Positions 16,214 through 27,000 of a stretch of DNA of 64,000 nucleotides are shown here, piece by piece. Both the position numbers and the translations under genes were made by a program. Where the stretch lies: the NCBI GenBank assembly GCA_963696875.1, contig CAVOLQ010000004.1, positions 62,001-126,000 of the forward strand, in the 5' to 3' direction. Each line of letters starts with the position of its first letter. The first letter of the stretch is position 1. A model generated the notes under the pieces. It was given only the letters and a program-made list of their open reading frames with translations. It ran no database searches and was not told the DNA's origin. The DNA is from Albibacterium sp963696875. Lineage in GTDB: Bacteria > Bacteroidota > Bacteroidia > Sphingobacteriales > Sphingobacteriaceae.

Positions 16214-19200
16214 TTAAAATGTCAAATTAAGTCCACCAGTAATCGTACGAGAGTTTGGATATCCTCCATAATCGATACCAATAGCTGTATCTGTACCTGA
16301 GCTAATGTTCGTAGATTCAGGATCGATACCTTTGTATTTTGTGATGGTTAACAGATTCGTTCCGCTTACAAAAAGCTGGATTCCAACTTTTTTAACTGTA
16401 TTTTCTGGTAATCTATAAGAAAGACTTACGTTTTTCAATCTAATGTAATTACCATTTTCAATGAATCTACTTGATTGTGTATATACCACGTTTGTGCTGC
16501 TAAATGCAGGAATATTTGAAGTTTCATTTACACCTGGAATGTATCTATCTTTAATTTCAGACAATATATATTGACGAGCATCTCCACTTCCTGACATTGC
16601 TGCAGCTCTGGTGTAGTTCAATTTATCAACACCAAATACTCCTTGAAAAAACACGTTTAAGGTTAAAGCTTTGTAAGCAAATGTGTTGTTCCATCCACCA
16701 GTAGTCGTTGGCATTCCCTTTCCGATAATCTGGAAATCATTTGTTGATATTTTACCATCTTTATCGACATCTTCATACCTAGAGTCTCCAGGTTTTGCAT
16801 TGTATTTACTAGCTTCGGCTTCTTCACCCGGTTTCCAAGTACCCAAGTATTTTACACCCCAGTATGATCCAAGTGAGTATCCAGGAATAAGCATAAATTC
16901 ATTGGTAATTGACATACCTGCCCCAACACCTGTTCCTTGGCCAATTCTTGGTGCAATTCCACCTAAACTGGTCACCCGGTTTTTAACAGTTGAGAAGTTT
17001 AAATTACTTGTCCAATTAAAATCATCTGAATTTAAGATAACGCCTTTAAGAGAGACTTCGACACCTTTATTTTGAACCTCTCCAACGTTTAACGTTTGAG
17101 AACCACCACCCACGTATGCAGGCAATGCACGATTTAATAAAAGATCTTTCGTGTTTTTAACAAAGTAATCTGCCTCTATAGATAACCTTTCTTGGAAGAA
17201 GCTGGTTTCAATCCCGATATCTTTCTGTTCTGTTGTTTCCCATCTCAACCTTAAGTTTCCTGGATTTCCTAACATAACCCCACTAGCTGTACCGGCATTA
17301 TCAAATGCCATTGGAGCATTGGTATTATAAGTTGACAGGGTGGCGTAAGGGTTAATTGCCTGACTACCGGTTTTTCCCCAGCTACCTCTGATTTTAAGCG
17401 CACTAAACACTCCTAAATCTTTGATGACCTGCTCTTCAGATAAATTATATCCAAGCCCTACTGAAGGGAATACACTCCATTTATTTTCTTCAGCAAATTT
17501 TGAGGAACCATCTCTTCTTACAGAAGCCGATACAAGGTATTTGTTTTTATAAGAATAGTTCGCTCTTGCTAAATAAGACAATAAAGTCCATTTGGTATAA
17601 CCTGTACCTACTCCATAAGTATTTGCAAGTTGCAAGTTGTAATATCCCAACGATGGGAATTTTAATCCTGTAGCATTTGCAGAGAAACTATTGCTGGTAA
17701 ATTGCTGAGATTCAACAACAGCTACCACGTCTAAATTATGGTCTTCATTAAATACACGTCTATAGTTTAAAGCATTTGTACTTTGCAAAGTAATGTTCTC
17801 TGTTGATGCTCTGCTTGCTGTTGGATTATTCCTTGAAACTAAATTTCCATTAAATGTCTGGGTTAGCCTATCGGTATAATTCACACCGAATTGAAGATCT
17901 AAAGTCAACCCTTCTACTGGTAATTTATAATTCACTCCTCCAAGTAAATTAACAAAATTTCCTTGAGTATCATTCGCTCTATCATACATAAGTGCCACCG
18001 GGTTGAATCCTACCGAACCAATAGCATCTGCTGGAGTAATATTTCCTGCAGCATCATACGCTGGTAGAGTCGGTGCCCATGATAAAGCTTGTACGACAGG
18101 GTTACCAGTTCCTCCTAGTAAGTTGGTATTATGATTTTCTGTTCTTGAACCAGTAGTATTAAATCTTATTGAAAAATTATCATTCAACTTTGAATTAATG
18201 TTTGATCTAAAAACATATCTTTTATAACCTGAGTTATGGATGATACCTTTTTCATTAATATAGTTTGCAGAAATCAAATAAGATGTTTTTTCGCCTCCAC
18301 CGGCAACTCCTAATTGATGTTGCTGTCCGCCTGCGCGTCTGAAAACTAAGTCTTGCCAATTGGTACCACCTGAAGCTCTCAATTGCGAAATTTGGTCAGT
18401 GGAAAAAATAGGGTTAACTCCAAGTACTTTGGATCTTTCATTAGCGATTTCCGCAAAATCAGCTCCATTCAAAACGTCCCATTTTTTGAGAACGTCTGAA
18501 GTTGATCCTTGTCCTGAATAAGTAACTTGAAATCCGCTTTTTCCAGTTTTCGTTGTTACAATTACCACTCCATTCGCACCTCTACTACCATAAATTGCAG
18601 TAGATGCTGCATCTTTCAGTACCTGAATAGATTCAATATCATTGGTATTGATGGTATTGAAATCTGCTCCAACGAAACCATCAATTATAAACAATGGATC
18701 ATTATTACCCAGTACAGAGTTAGCTCCTCTAATTCTAATTCTTGCTTCACCACCTGGTGCTCCACTTGAATTAGTTACTTGAACACCCGTTGCACGACCT
18801 TGTAAAACTTGGTCAATACGTGTAACAGGCTGTTCCTTAAATTCAGAAGTTGAAATAGAAGATAACGCTCCAGTCAAATCTTTCTTACGAAGTGTACCAT
18901 AACCAACCACAATAACTTCGTCTAGAGCTTGCTGATCTTCCGCTAATTGAACATTAACAGTGTTTCTATCATCTACTGCAACTTCTTGACTCAAATATCC
19001 AATATATGAAAACACTAAGACATTTCCATTTCCCGTAAGTAGTATAGAATAATTTCCAGAAGCATCTGTACTAGTACCTACAGAAGTTCCTTTTACAGAA
19101 ACATTCACTCCTGAGAGAGTTCCATTTAAAGAACTAACCTGCCCTCCAACAACTTTTTGAGCATATGAACTCGTAAAGGGAATAAGGAAAAACATCAAGA

Positions 19201-19285
19201 AACATGAATAAAGAAGTCCTTTATTGACATTTGGTTTAAACGGAATTTTACAAAAGCAAAATCCTTTTTGTAGTCTTTTTTTCAT
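16214..19285 (-). CDS. SusC-type TonB-dependent outer-membrane transporter (no STN domain)
   Basis: This is a 1023-residue TonB-dependent transporter. It has a long N-terminal region with signal (about 1-43, ending SSYAQ), a carboxypeptidase-regulatory-like domain (44-125), the DEVIVVGYGTLRKKDLTGAL junction and a plug with FIIDGF and ANGVVIVTTKTG. The barrel ends SRTITGGLNLTF. It lacks an STN domain, so it is not expected to signal to FecR. The gene follows the enolase-superfamily dehydratase at 19365 after 79 bp and precedes its susD. Confidence 0.94.
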   Translation of the reverse strand: MKKRLQKGFCFCKIPFKPNVNKGLLYSCFLMFFLIPFTSSYAQKVVGGQVSSLNGTLSGVNVSVKGTSVGTSTDASGNYSILLTGNGNVLVFSYIGYLSQEVAVDDRNTVNVQLAEDQQALDEVIVVGYGTLRKKDLTGALSSISTSEFKEQPVTRIDQVLQGRATGVQVTNSSGAPGGEARIRIRGANSVLGNNDPLFIIDGFVGADFNTINTNDIESIQVLKDAASTAIYGSRGANGVVIVTTKTGKSGFQVTYSGQGSTSDVLKKWDVLNGADFAEIANERSKVLGVNPIFSTDQISQLRASGGTNWQDLVFRRAGGQQHQLGVAGGGEKTSYLISANYINEKGIIHNSGYKRYVFRSNINSKLNDNFSIRFNTTGSRTENHNTNLLGGTGNPVVQALSWAPTLPAYDAAGNITPADAIGSVGFNPVALMYDRANDTQGNFVNLLGGVNYKLPVEGLTLDLQFGVNYTDRLTQTFNGNLVSRNNPTASRASTENITLQSTNALNYRRVFNEDHNLDVVAVVESQQFTSNSFSANATGLKFPSLGYYNLQLANTYGVGTGYTKWTLLSYLARANYSYKNKYLVSASVRRDGSSKFAEENKWSVFPSVGLGYNLSEEQVIKDLGVFSALKIRGSWGKTGSQAINPYATLSTYNTNAPMAFDNAGTASGVMLGNPGNLRLRWETTEQKDIGIETSFFQERLSIEADYFVKNTKDLLLNRALPAYVGGGSQTLNVGEVQNKGVEVSLKGVILNSDDFNWTSNLNFSTVKNRVTSLGGIAPRIGQGTGVGAGMSITNEFMLIPGYSLGSYWGVKYLGTWKPGEEAEASKYNAKPGDSRYEDVDKDGKISTNDFQIIGKGMPTTTGGWNNTFAYKALTLNVFFQGVFGVDKLNYTRAAAMSGSGDARQYILSEIKDRYIPGVNETSNIPAFSSTNVVYTQSSRFIENGNYIRLKNVSLSYRLPENTVKKVGIQLFVSGTNLLTITKYKGIDPESTNISSGTDTAIGIDYGGYPNSRTITGGLNLTF

Positions 19286-19364
19286 ACCAACTAGTTTAGG
19301 TTATTAATATATTTTATATTCGAATAATGATTCCCACATCCAATATTGAAAAATGATTTCTAGA

Positions 19365-20606
19365 TTACCAATTATGTATTGCTCCATCCGGACTCTTAAG
19401 TATAGGATGCGGATATTTTGTGTTAGCCGTTATTTCCATAACAAAATCTGCTTTTTTAGGCTCAAATTTAACACCTAAACCAGGGCTTGGATTCAGATAT
19501 AATTTGCCGTTCCGGAAATCGACAAAATCCTCATTAAAGTAAGCAGGTCTTTCAGGTTCTCCTCCCCCTAACTCTATCATGGATCGTGTAGGACTACTCG
19601 AGCCTAACACATGAACAAGGGCAGCTGTTGATAATGGACCAGTAAAATGTGGAATCAATCCAACATAATGAGTTTCACATATAGCAGCTATCTTTTTATA
19701 TTCTGAGAGACCTCCAGTATTTGGAACTGTCATACGACTATAATCAATCAGTTTGTTCTCTACTAATGTATTCGTATCCCACCTATCACCAAATTGCTCA
19801 CCAACAGCTATAGGAACCTTAGTCATTTGGCGAACCATTTTATACGCTTCTTGATTCTCAGATCTAACGATATCTTCAACAAAATAAGGTTCTAATTCTT
19901 CAAGTGCCGAGCAAATCTTAATTGCCTCAGGCATATCAAAGCGAGTATGTAAATCAATTGCCCAATTTCCATTACCTCCAACGGCTTCATCTATTCTTTT
20001 ACAATATTCCATTGTTTGTGTCGCATTTTTATAAAAATCAAAAGGTGTATCCCCATTTCCGCCGGTTGGCCCGATTCTATAAACACGTAAACCAGCTTCT
20101 ATGCAGTCTCTAGCTCTTTCTTCTTCTGTCTTAGCTTTTGAGGCCCTAAACCCAGTCGCATAACACTCTACATAATCGCGTGTAGCTCCACCCATTAGTT
20201 CGTAAACAGGTACTCCTAAAGCCTTACCCTTGATATCCCACAGTGCCATTTCCAATGCACCCAACGCATGTAGCTTTTCTCTTCCTGGAGGATAAAACAT
20301 TCCCCGATATATATATTGCCAGATATGCTCAATTTTAAAAGGATCTTCACCAATCATCATCTGCGCACATTGCTCTATCATGTCTTTGGAACCACCCTCA
20401 CCAATACCAATTATACCTCCATCGGTTTCGATTTCGACAATACCACGTGCCTGATTAAATAATGGCTTATTATATCCTGGAGCGCTGTAATACCTAATTT
20501 TAGTGATCTTAAGATTTGAAGCAGCGGAGGAGTTAATAAATGGATAGCCAGTCAATAAAGCAGCAGAGCCAATAAAAGCACATTTAAGAAAATTTCTTCT
20601 TTCCAT
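19365..20606 (-). CDS. enolase-superfamily sugar-acid dehydratase, Tat-exported
   Basis: This is a 413-residue MR/MLE-family protein, likely an aldonate dehydratase. The start MERRNFLKCAFIGSAALLTG is a twin-arginine signal. Catalytic and metal residues are visible at Asp218/His220 (AIDLHTRFD), Glu244 (YFVEDI), Glu270 (AVGEQFGD) and a likely catalytic His320 (LIPHFTG). The N-terminal capping domain carries GIVEIETDGGIIGIGEGG and the ALEMALWDIKGKALG helix. It resembles galactonate/gluconate dehydratases more than ManD. It lies between the broken DgoD-like gene (102 bp) and the next SusC gene. The exact substrate cannot be set by inspection. Confidence 0.85.
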   Translation of the reverse strand: MERRNFLKCAFIGSAALLTGYPFINSSAASNLKITKIRYYSAPGYNKPLFNQARGIVEIETDGGIIGIGEGGSKDMIEQCAQMMIGEDPFKIEHIWQYIYRGMFYPPGREKLHALGALEMALWDIKGKALGVPVYELMGGATRDYVECYATGFRASKAKTEEERARDCIEAGLRVYRIGPTGGNGDTPFDFYKNATQTMEYCKRIDEAVGGNGNWAIDLHTRFDMPEAIKICSALEELEPYFVEDIVRSENQEAYKMVRQMTKVPIAVGEQFGDRWDTNTLVENKLIDYSRMTVPNTGGLSEYKKIAAICETHYVGLIPHFTGPLSTAALVHVLGSSSPTRSMIELGGGEPERPAYFNEDFVDFRNGKLYLNPSPGLGVKFEPKKADFVMEITANTKYPHPILKSPDGAIHNW

Positions 20607-20708
20607 AAATAATTGTTATATAATTAATCGATCCTTATTAAAAAAAATTCATTTATATAGAATTAAATATTGCAAAATAATACCTCATTTCGTTATTAAA
20701 TGATTGCT

Positions 20709-21985
20709 CTACCAGTCTACTACTGAGCCATCTAGGACATTATAAACTTCTGGATTTTTCCAGTCGTGGCCTATCTTATCTTCTAATTGCTCTTCATCTA
20801 ATTCAATTCCAAACCCTGGTCCTTGTGGAATCATTACCGTTCCATCTTTTTGTAATTTAAACGGATTTTTCAAATAACCTTCACCTAAAGAAACTTGTTC
20901 CTGCACCAAAAAATTGGGAATGCTTGCGGCCAGGTGTAGTCCAGACGCTAGGGATATAGGCCCCATCGGATTATGTGGTGCAATCGGTATGTAATAGGCT
21001 TCGGCCATACCTGCGATTAACCTTCCTTCAGTAATACCGCCTGCATGACATAGATCCGGTTGAAGAATGCTAGCAGCTCCCTTTTCAAGCAGTTCGCGAA
21101 AACCCCATTTGGTAAATATTCTTTCCCCTGCTGCTATGGGTATATGCGTTCCACGAGCAATGTCGACCATGGTATCCACATTTTGCGCCTGGCAGGGCTC
21201 TTCAATAAACATTGGTTGATAAGGTTCTAGTTCTTTAATAAGAATTTTTGCCGTTTGAGGCGATATACTACCATGAAAATCTATCGCAATATCCATGTCT
21301 CGCCACCCGCATCTCGTAGAGAAGCGAAATTATCTATTGCATGTTTAACAAATCTTGGATTTTCAACAATGTTTGCAGGAGATTTTTTCGCCAGACCTGT
21401 TTTAATTACGGTATAGCCCAATGCTTTTTGCTGTTTTATATGATCTGCACTAGTTGCACGGCCATACACTCTTACACGGTCACGTGTAGGACCTCCTAAT
21501 AGTTCATACACAGGAACATTCAAAAGTTTTCCTTTTATATCCCATAATGCGTGGTCAATTCCGCTTAAGGCACTTGTTAGAATTGGCCCTCCACGATAAA
21601 AGGCGTGACTATAGATTGCTTGCCAATGGTGAACTATATGTCTGGGATCTTTACCAACTAGATAGGGCTCTATTTCTTCAATAGCCGTTTTAACGGTCAG
21701 TGCACGTCCTTCTAACAATGGTTCGCCTAACCCAACTACACCTGCATCGGTATGTATTTTTAAAAAAAGCCAACGGGGTTTCACCAGAAATGTTTCAAGC
21801 TTGGTGATTTTTACTTCTCCATTTCCTTTAATTTGCCCCATTGTAAACGCTGAGAATTTGTTCCCAACTCCTTTTGCGTAGGAAGATTCTGGTAAAGCCA
21901 TTATTCCCATTCCTGCAACTCCTAAAACCGACTGAATTGCGCTACGGCGGGAAATCTCATATTTCTTTGTTGTTGATTTCATCAT
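20709..21985 (-). pseudogene. dgoD: DgoD-like galactonate dehydratase, Tat signal, split by one frameshift
   Basis: Two overlapping frames make one MR/MLE enzyme of about 425 residues. The first (21985-21281) has a twin-arginine signal (SRRSAIQSVLGVAGMGIMAL), then ITKLETFLVKPRWLFLKIHT and FYRGGPILTSALSGIDHALW, closely matching D-galactonate dehydratase. The second (21296-20709) continues with DIAIDFHGSISPQTAKILIK, MFIEEPCQAQN, IPIAAGERIF, SILQPDLCHAGGI and IAPHNPMGPIS, all active-site segments of DgoD. The break is near 21285-21296, where one base appears to be missing. All catalytic residues remain across the two frames, so this is either recent inactivation, a sequence error or programmed shifting. 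Intact, it would convert D-galactonate to 2-keto-3-deoxygalactonate, the substrate of DgoK at 33236. Confidence 0.88.
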
Positions 21986-22010
21986 TGAATTTATTTTATA
22001 ATAATTCTAG

Positions 22011-22475
22011 TTATATTTTGACTCCATGCCTCGCTACTAAACGCCACCCACCCTTATTTTTATGCCATATTTATAAAAGTCTCAACTTTAGTGTTCCTGG
22101 ATCTTTGTCTGCTTCATGTGTATTTGCAAAAACTAACATATTCGACTACAGCGTTTTTTTTGTCAAGCATGTTAATCGTTTGTTCTGACACATCAGCATT
22201 ACCAAAATTATATTTACCACACACCAACGATACGATAAACGTCTTCTTATCCTCAATCAATGTCGAAGAATGACCGTTTCGTAACCTTTCATTAGCATAT
22301 TTTTCAAGTATAGGCTGATCAGAATCTACAAGTGCATTATTCACAGCTTTTACTGCACTAGCAACCCCTGCTTTTGATTCATTTAAATCTTGAACTTCGG
22401 TCGATTCTACTTCAATTGCTTCATACTTCCCTTACAGCTTGTACTTAATATTAATAGGATTAATAATTTTTTCAT
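22011..22475 (-). pseudogene. decayed NTF2-like (DUF4440/SnoaL) lipoprotein gene
   Basis: The gene begins at 22475 with a lipoprotein signal (MKKLLILLILSTSCKGS), loses frame near 22430, continues as IEVESTEVQDLNESKAGVAS to QTINMLDKKNAVVEYV, shifts again to VFANTHEADKDPGTLKL, and shifts once more to IWHKNKGGWRLVARHGVKI before a stop at 22011-22013. Read together it matches the intact NTF2-like lipoprotein at 45690-46163 (same GHSS, EDQTI-like and KWKLLARQ-like segments). At least three frameshifts within 465 bp indicate real decay, not one sequencing slip. The 76-codon open frame inside it (22344-22114) should not be annotated as a gene. Confidence 0.8.
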
Positions 22476-22519
22476 TTTATATATTAATAAGTATATTTAG
22501 TTGCATTTGAGATCAAATT

Positions 22520-24061
22520 TTATTCTTTATCCCACCAAACCCGAGTTTTTAAATCATTTGGTCCTTGTTTACTGATAGCCGCATTGACATTTGCCTGATT
22601 AACAATAGTTTCACTATCAGGATAGGCCATTCTACGAATAAAACCACCTGGAATTTCAGAACCTGCGTAAGGATTAGGTTTTAATGCAGGAAAGCCACTT
22701 CTACGGAAGTTGGCAAACAACTCTGTTCCATTCAAGAAAGACGATACCCAGTATTGAGTATTTATTTGATCGAAAGCGTTTGCAACATTAAGTGGATGAG
22801 CTGCAAGATATACTTGTATTTGAGCTTCGCTTATAGCTGCAGCAGGACCGTATTCTACCATTTGCTCCATATGTGCTCTAATGCCATTAGCAAATAATGC
22901 CGCAGCATCCCCCGTTGCCCATCCTCTTATTACAGCTTCTGCCAATAGTAATTGGGTTTGTGAATACGTTACATGATAATCAGGTGCCTGCACATTAAGA
23001 ACAGTATTTAAATTCATCTGAGAATAATCCCAAAGACTCACCACCCCATTTTGTTGAAAAGTTCCTTTTATGGAAACATCGTCATATCCAACAGGCATTC
23101 CTACTTGTACACTTGGATCAGAAGATGCTCTGGATGCTTCTTGATCTGGACCACCTTTAGCACCTACATATCTTACTGCTATAGATTTAAGCCGGGGATC
23201 ATTGTTAGTTTTCAAGTAATCGACAAAAGGAGCCGCTAAATAAAAATTGGTCTTTTCGCGAGCGGATAAATGATACGCAATCCAATTATTAAATAGTGCC
23301 GTGTGTCTTACAATAGCATTATCGCTATTAGATTGCATCAATCCGCCGGCTATTGATTTTTTTACATATTCTTGTGAAATAGTAGGTGCAACTTTACTTA
23401 ATCGCATCGCTGCACGAAGCATCAAAGAATAACCAAAACGTTTCCATTTCACTACATCGCCACCATATAACACCTCCGTGTTTGCAACAGGATTAGATGC
23501 ATTTAACGCTGCAGAAGCTTCTTCCAACTCCTTTAAAATATCCTTGTAAATTACTTCTTGAGCATCATATTTAGGTTCAATGATTCCACCAATATATCCT
23601 TCACCAGCCTCGAAATAAGGAATGTCTCCATATGTATCTGTTAAAATCATAAATGCATAAGCTTTCCATATTCTAGCGGATTGATGTATATTTAATTGAT
23701 TTTCGTCATCTTTCGTTTTATTAACAACGTCTACTATTTGCTTCACAACATTTCGATAAAAATTAACCCATACCCTATTAGTATTAGAGGTGTTATTTTG
23801 GTTGTAATTAGCTCCTGCTAAAGAGCTACCATAGGGAGTGATTATCTGCTGTACAATTCCAAAATCATAAGTCAACATTCCTAAAGCAGCGTCTCCACTT
23901 CTATAATTTGCATCTATTATCGCTTGATTAATCAGCAATGGAGCATCGAGGGTGGTAGGATCCACCCTATTTGTATTCACCTCATCAAAGCCTTTTTCAC
24001 ATCCCGAGAATATGAAAATAGATGTAACCATACTTATTATATATACTCTTATATCTTTCAT
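22520..24061 (-). CDS. SusD-like (SusD_2-type) outer-membrane lipoprotein
   Basis: This is a 513-residue nutrient-binding lipoprotein of the SusD_2 subgroup, marked by GCEKGFDEVNTNRVDP, APLLINQAIIDA, RIWKAYAFMILTDTYGDIPY and the C-terminal WWDKE end. The start at 24061 (MKDIRVYIISMVTSIFIFSGC, lipid-modified Cys21) is preferred. An in-frame start at 24109 would overlap susC by 14 bp and add 16 residues before the signal. It pairs with the STN-type SusC at 24096-27578. The next gene downstream is the decayed NTF2-like gene. Confidence 0.92.
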   Translation of the reverse strand: MKDIRVYIISMVTSIFIFSGCEKGFDEVNTNRVDPTTLDAPLLINQAIIDANYRSGDAALGMLTYDFGIVQQIITPYGSSLAGANYNQNNTSNTNRVWVNFYRNVVKQIVDVVNKTKDDENQLNIHQSARIWKAYAFMILTDTYGDIPYFEAGEGYIGGIIEPKYDAQEVIYKDILKELEEASAALNASNPVANTEVLYGGDVVKWKRFGYSLMLRAAMRLSKVAPTISQEYVKKSIAGGLMQSNSDNAIVRHTALFNNWIAYHLSAREKTNFYLAAPFVDYLKTNNDPRLKSIAVRYVGAKGGPDQEASRASSDPSVQVGMPVGYDDVSIKGTFQQNGVVSLWDYSQMNLNTVLNVQAPDYHVTYSQTQLLLAEAVIRGWATGDAAALFANGIRAHMEQMVEYGPAAAISEAQIQVYLAAHPLNVANAFDQINTQYWVSSFLNGTELFANFRRSGFPALKPNPYAGSEIPGGFIRRMAYPDSETIVNQANVNAAISKQGPNDLKTRVWWDKE

Positions 24062-24095
24062 AATTAATATTTTTAATAAATAATGAAATCGTGAA

Positions 24096-27000
24096 TTAAA
24101 ATTTAACATTAAGATTAAATCCTAAATTCCTAGTAAGAGGTAAACTTGGCCAATAATCTAAACCAGTTTGATTGTCTGAAGCATTACTTACCATCTCAGG
24201 GTGCATATTTTCTGTCCATTTCTTTAAAACCGCAACATTATTAGCAATTAAACTCAATGTCAAACTGCGCATAAAGAAATCTTTGGGCAAGAACCTACCG
24301 AAATCATAACCCAATGTTACCTGACGTAAGTCCCAATGGCCTGCATTATATACAAAATCTTCATATATTCCGAGAACGTTAGGTGTTTCGTAGAAAGGTT
24401 GAATCTGTGATTTCGTGGCATTAACACCTCCATCTGAATTCACACCTTTTCCGATAACAAACCCTTCGGCACGGCCATCCAGAGTGCTTTTATGCAATCC
24501 GTGACGCAAATAGTTCATATTGGAACCACCAATCATTTTGTGCCCAAGTTTAAAATCAATTAAAGCAGATAACATTACTCCTTTAATATTGAACGTATTG
24601 GTCATCCCTCCAAAATACTTAGGTAATGCACTACCAACATTAATAGGATTAGGCTCTCGCATTGGTCGTCCACTATTTTTATCAAACACTTTTTCACCCG
24701 CTGCATTTCTCAGATATCCAAAAACATATAATTGACCGATCGGCTTTCCAACTACTTGTCTCAGTGTGCTTCCACCGCTACCTCCAACTGTAATCATATC
24801 GTCAGATGCATCTAAACCCAATTTTAAAACTTCAGAAGTATTATAGGATCCATTCAAGCTAATGTCCCATTTAAAAGAATTCGTTTTAATTGGAGTCCCC
24901 GAAAGAAGCATTTCAACACCCTGATTCAGGCTCTTACCGACATTTACTAACTGACTGGTATAACCAGAAACATCTGATATTTGAGCGGCCAAAATCTGGT
25001 CTTTTGTTATTTTACGATAATACGTAAAATCAAATCCAAGATTATTAAACAACCTCAATTCTATCCCTGCCTCAGCCTCGGATACCCTTAAGGGGCGTAA
25101 ATCACCATTCGGAATAGTAGAAGCATTAATTGTACCTATCGGAACAGGTTGTCCTGATGGTGTAGGATATAAGTTGTTATTTACTGAATAATACAACGCA
25201 TTAGAATAAGGAGCAACGTTATCATCTCCTACCTCAGCATACGCCGCACGAAGTTTACCAAATGTTAACCATGATGGTAAATTATCCATAACTTCTGAAA
25301 ACAAAAAGCTACCTGTTACTGAAGGATACAATATACTTCTATTTTGTGGAGCCAAAGTAGAGAACCAGTCATTACGGGCTGTTGCATTAATAAATAAAAA
25401 GTCTCTATAAGAGAACGTTGCAGCAGCGTATAAAGAGTTTACTTTCTTTTCATATAATGAATACAGTGGGTTTTTTACCCGTCCATTCATAATGGTATAT
25501 AAACCTGGTTGAATAAAATCTGTAACAGTCACACTATTATAATCCATCTTCTCATATCGTTGGTTACCACCAATTGTCATATCAATTCCGAAATCTCCAA
25601 AATTACGGTTACCACCAATTAAGAAGTCATAATTTCTCTCTCTAAAGCGCCTTACATCCTGTGTAAATGCTCCATTTACAAAACCGGCTGGTGCTTTAGG
25701 AATAGGAGCATATCCATTTGGTATGTTATAATCTTGGCTTCTAGAATAAAGGTCTTGTGCAATTCTACCTTGCAAATAAAGCCAATCTGTAAATTGATAT
25801 TTCAACGATAAATTACCAAATACACGATCTCTCTTAATATCTTCAAAATGATGATTTACGGAGTAGTATGGGTTATTTCTAACTAAAAACCTAGAGAAAA
25901 CAAATTCATCTCCATTTGGCATTGTTTGGTTCTTTCTAAGAGCATCAAAGGGCATAGAGTTTGCTAATGTATTCACGACTGTTGCTGTGGCGAAGTCTTG
26001 AGCATTCGTTTGCGGAGGATTACGATTATACTCATGTGAGTAGTTTATATTTCCTTGAGCTGTTAGTTTTTTGTTTTTTGAAATTGTTTGCAAAAATCCC
26101 AAATTGACTGTTTTTCTATTAAAATCAGAGTTTGGAACCATGCTCTTATTATCAGTATTCGAGAATGAGAGACTAAAACCTCCGTTTTCCCCTCTATTAG
26201 CTAAGGTAACTGTATTTGCGAGGTTTGTTCCTACATTGTAAAATTGTCTGATTCGATTTCTTAATGGTTGATAGGGGTAAACTTCTCCGGCAAATAAAAC
26301 CTGTGTCAATCCCGGCTCAAATTTTTCACCAAAACTCCAAACTCCAGAAGTAGGATACGGAGTTGTAGGTCTTACTCCACCTTCTCCTTGCCCATACTCG
26401 TACTGAAAGTCTGTAAAATCAAGTGCTGTAGAAGTAGTAAAGTTCATATTATACTCGACCCCAAATCCATCACTAGAGCCCTGCGATTTTGTTGTTATCA
26501 TAACCACACCATCCTTAGCTCTTGATCCATATAAAGCCGCAGCCGCAGCACCTTTCAATACCGTCATGCTTTCTATATCATCTGGATTGATACTTGAAAG
26601 ACCATCTCCTCCATCCGAATTATTTGCAGATCTGCTACCAAAATTTCCCCCAAGTGCGTAATTCTGATTATTTATAGGAACTCCATCAACAACGATTAAT
26701 GGGCTATTTTGGCCACTAAATGAAGATTGCCCGCGGATACGAATTTTACTTGAACCCGCTGGTCCGGTTGACATTGTTGAAATATCAACTCCTGCCATTT
26801 TCCCTTGAAGGGAACTCATCATATTAGATGTTCTATTAACACTAAGGTCTTCTCCTTTTACAGAAGCTGTTGCGAATCCTAAGGTCTTTGACTCTCTCGT
26901 AATTCCTAGGGCGGTTACTATTACATCACTTAATGATTGAGGATTTTCTAGTAATACAATATTAACAGTTTGCGCGCCAGACAATGACACTTCTTGAGAA

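Noticed and set aside
22114..22344. 76-codon frame as an independent gene
   Set aside because: It is the middle part of the decayed NTF2-like gene; matching sequence continues on both sides in other frames.
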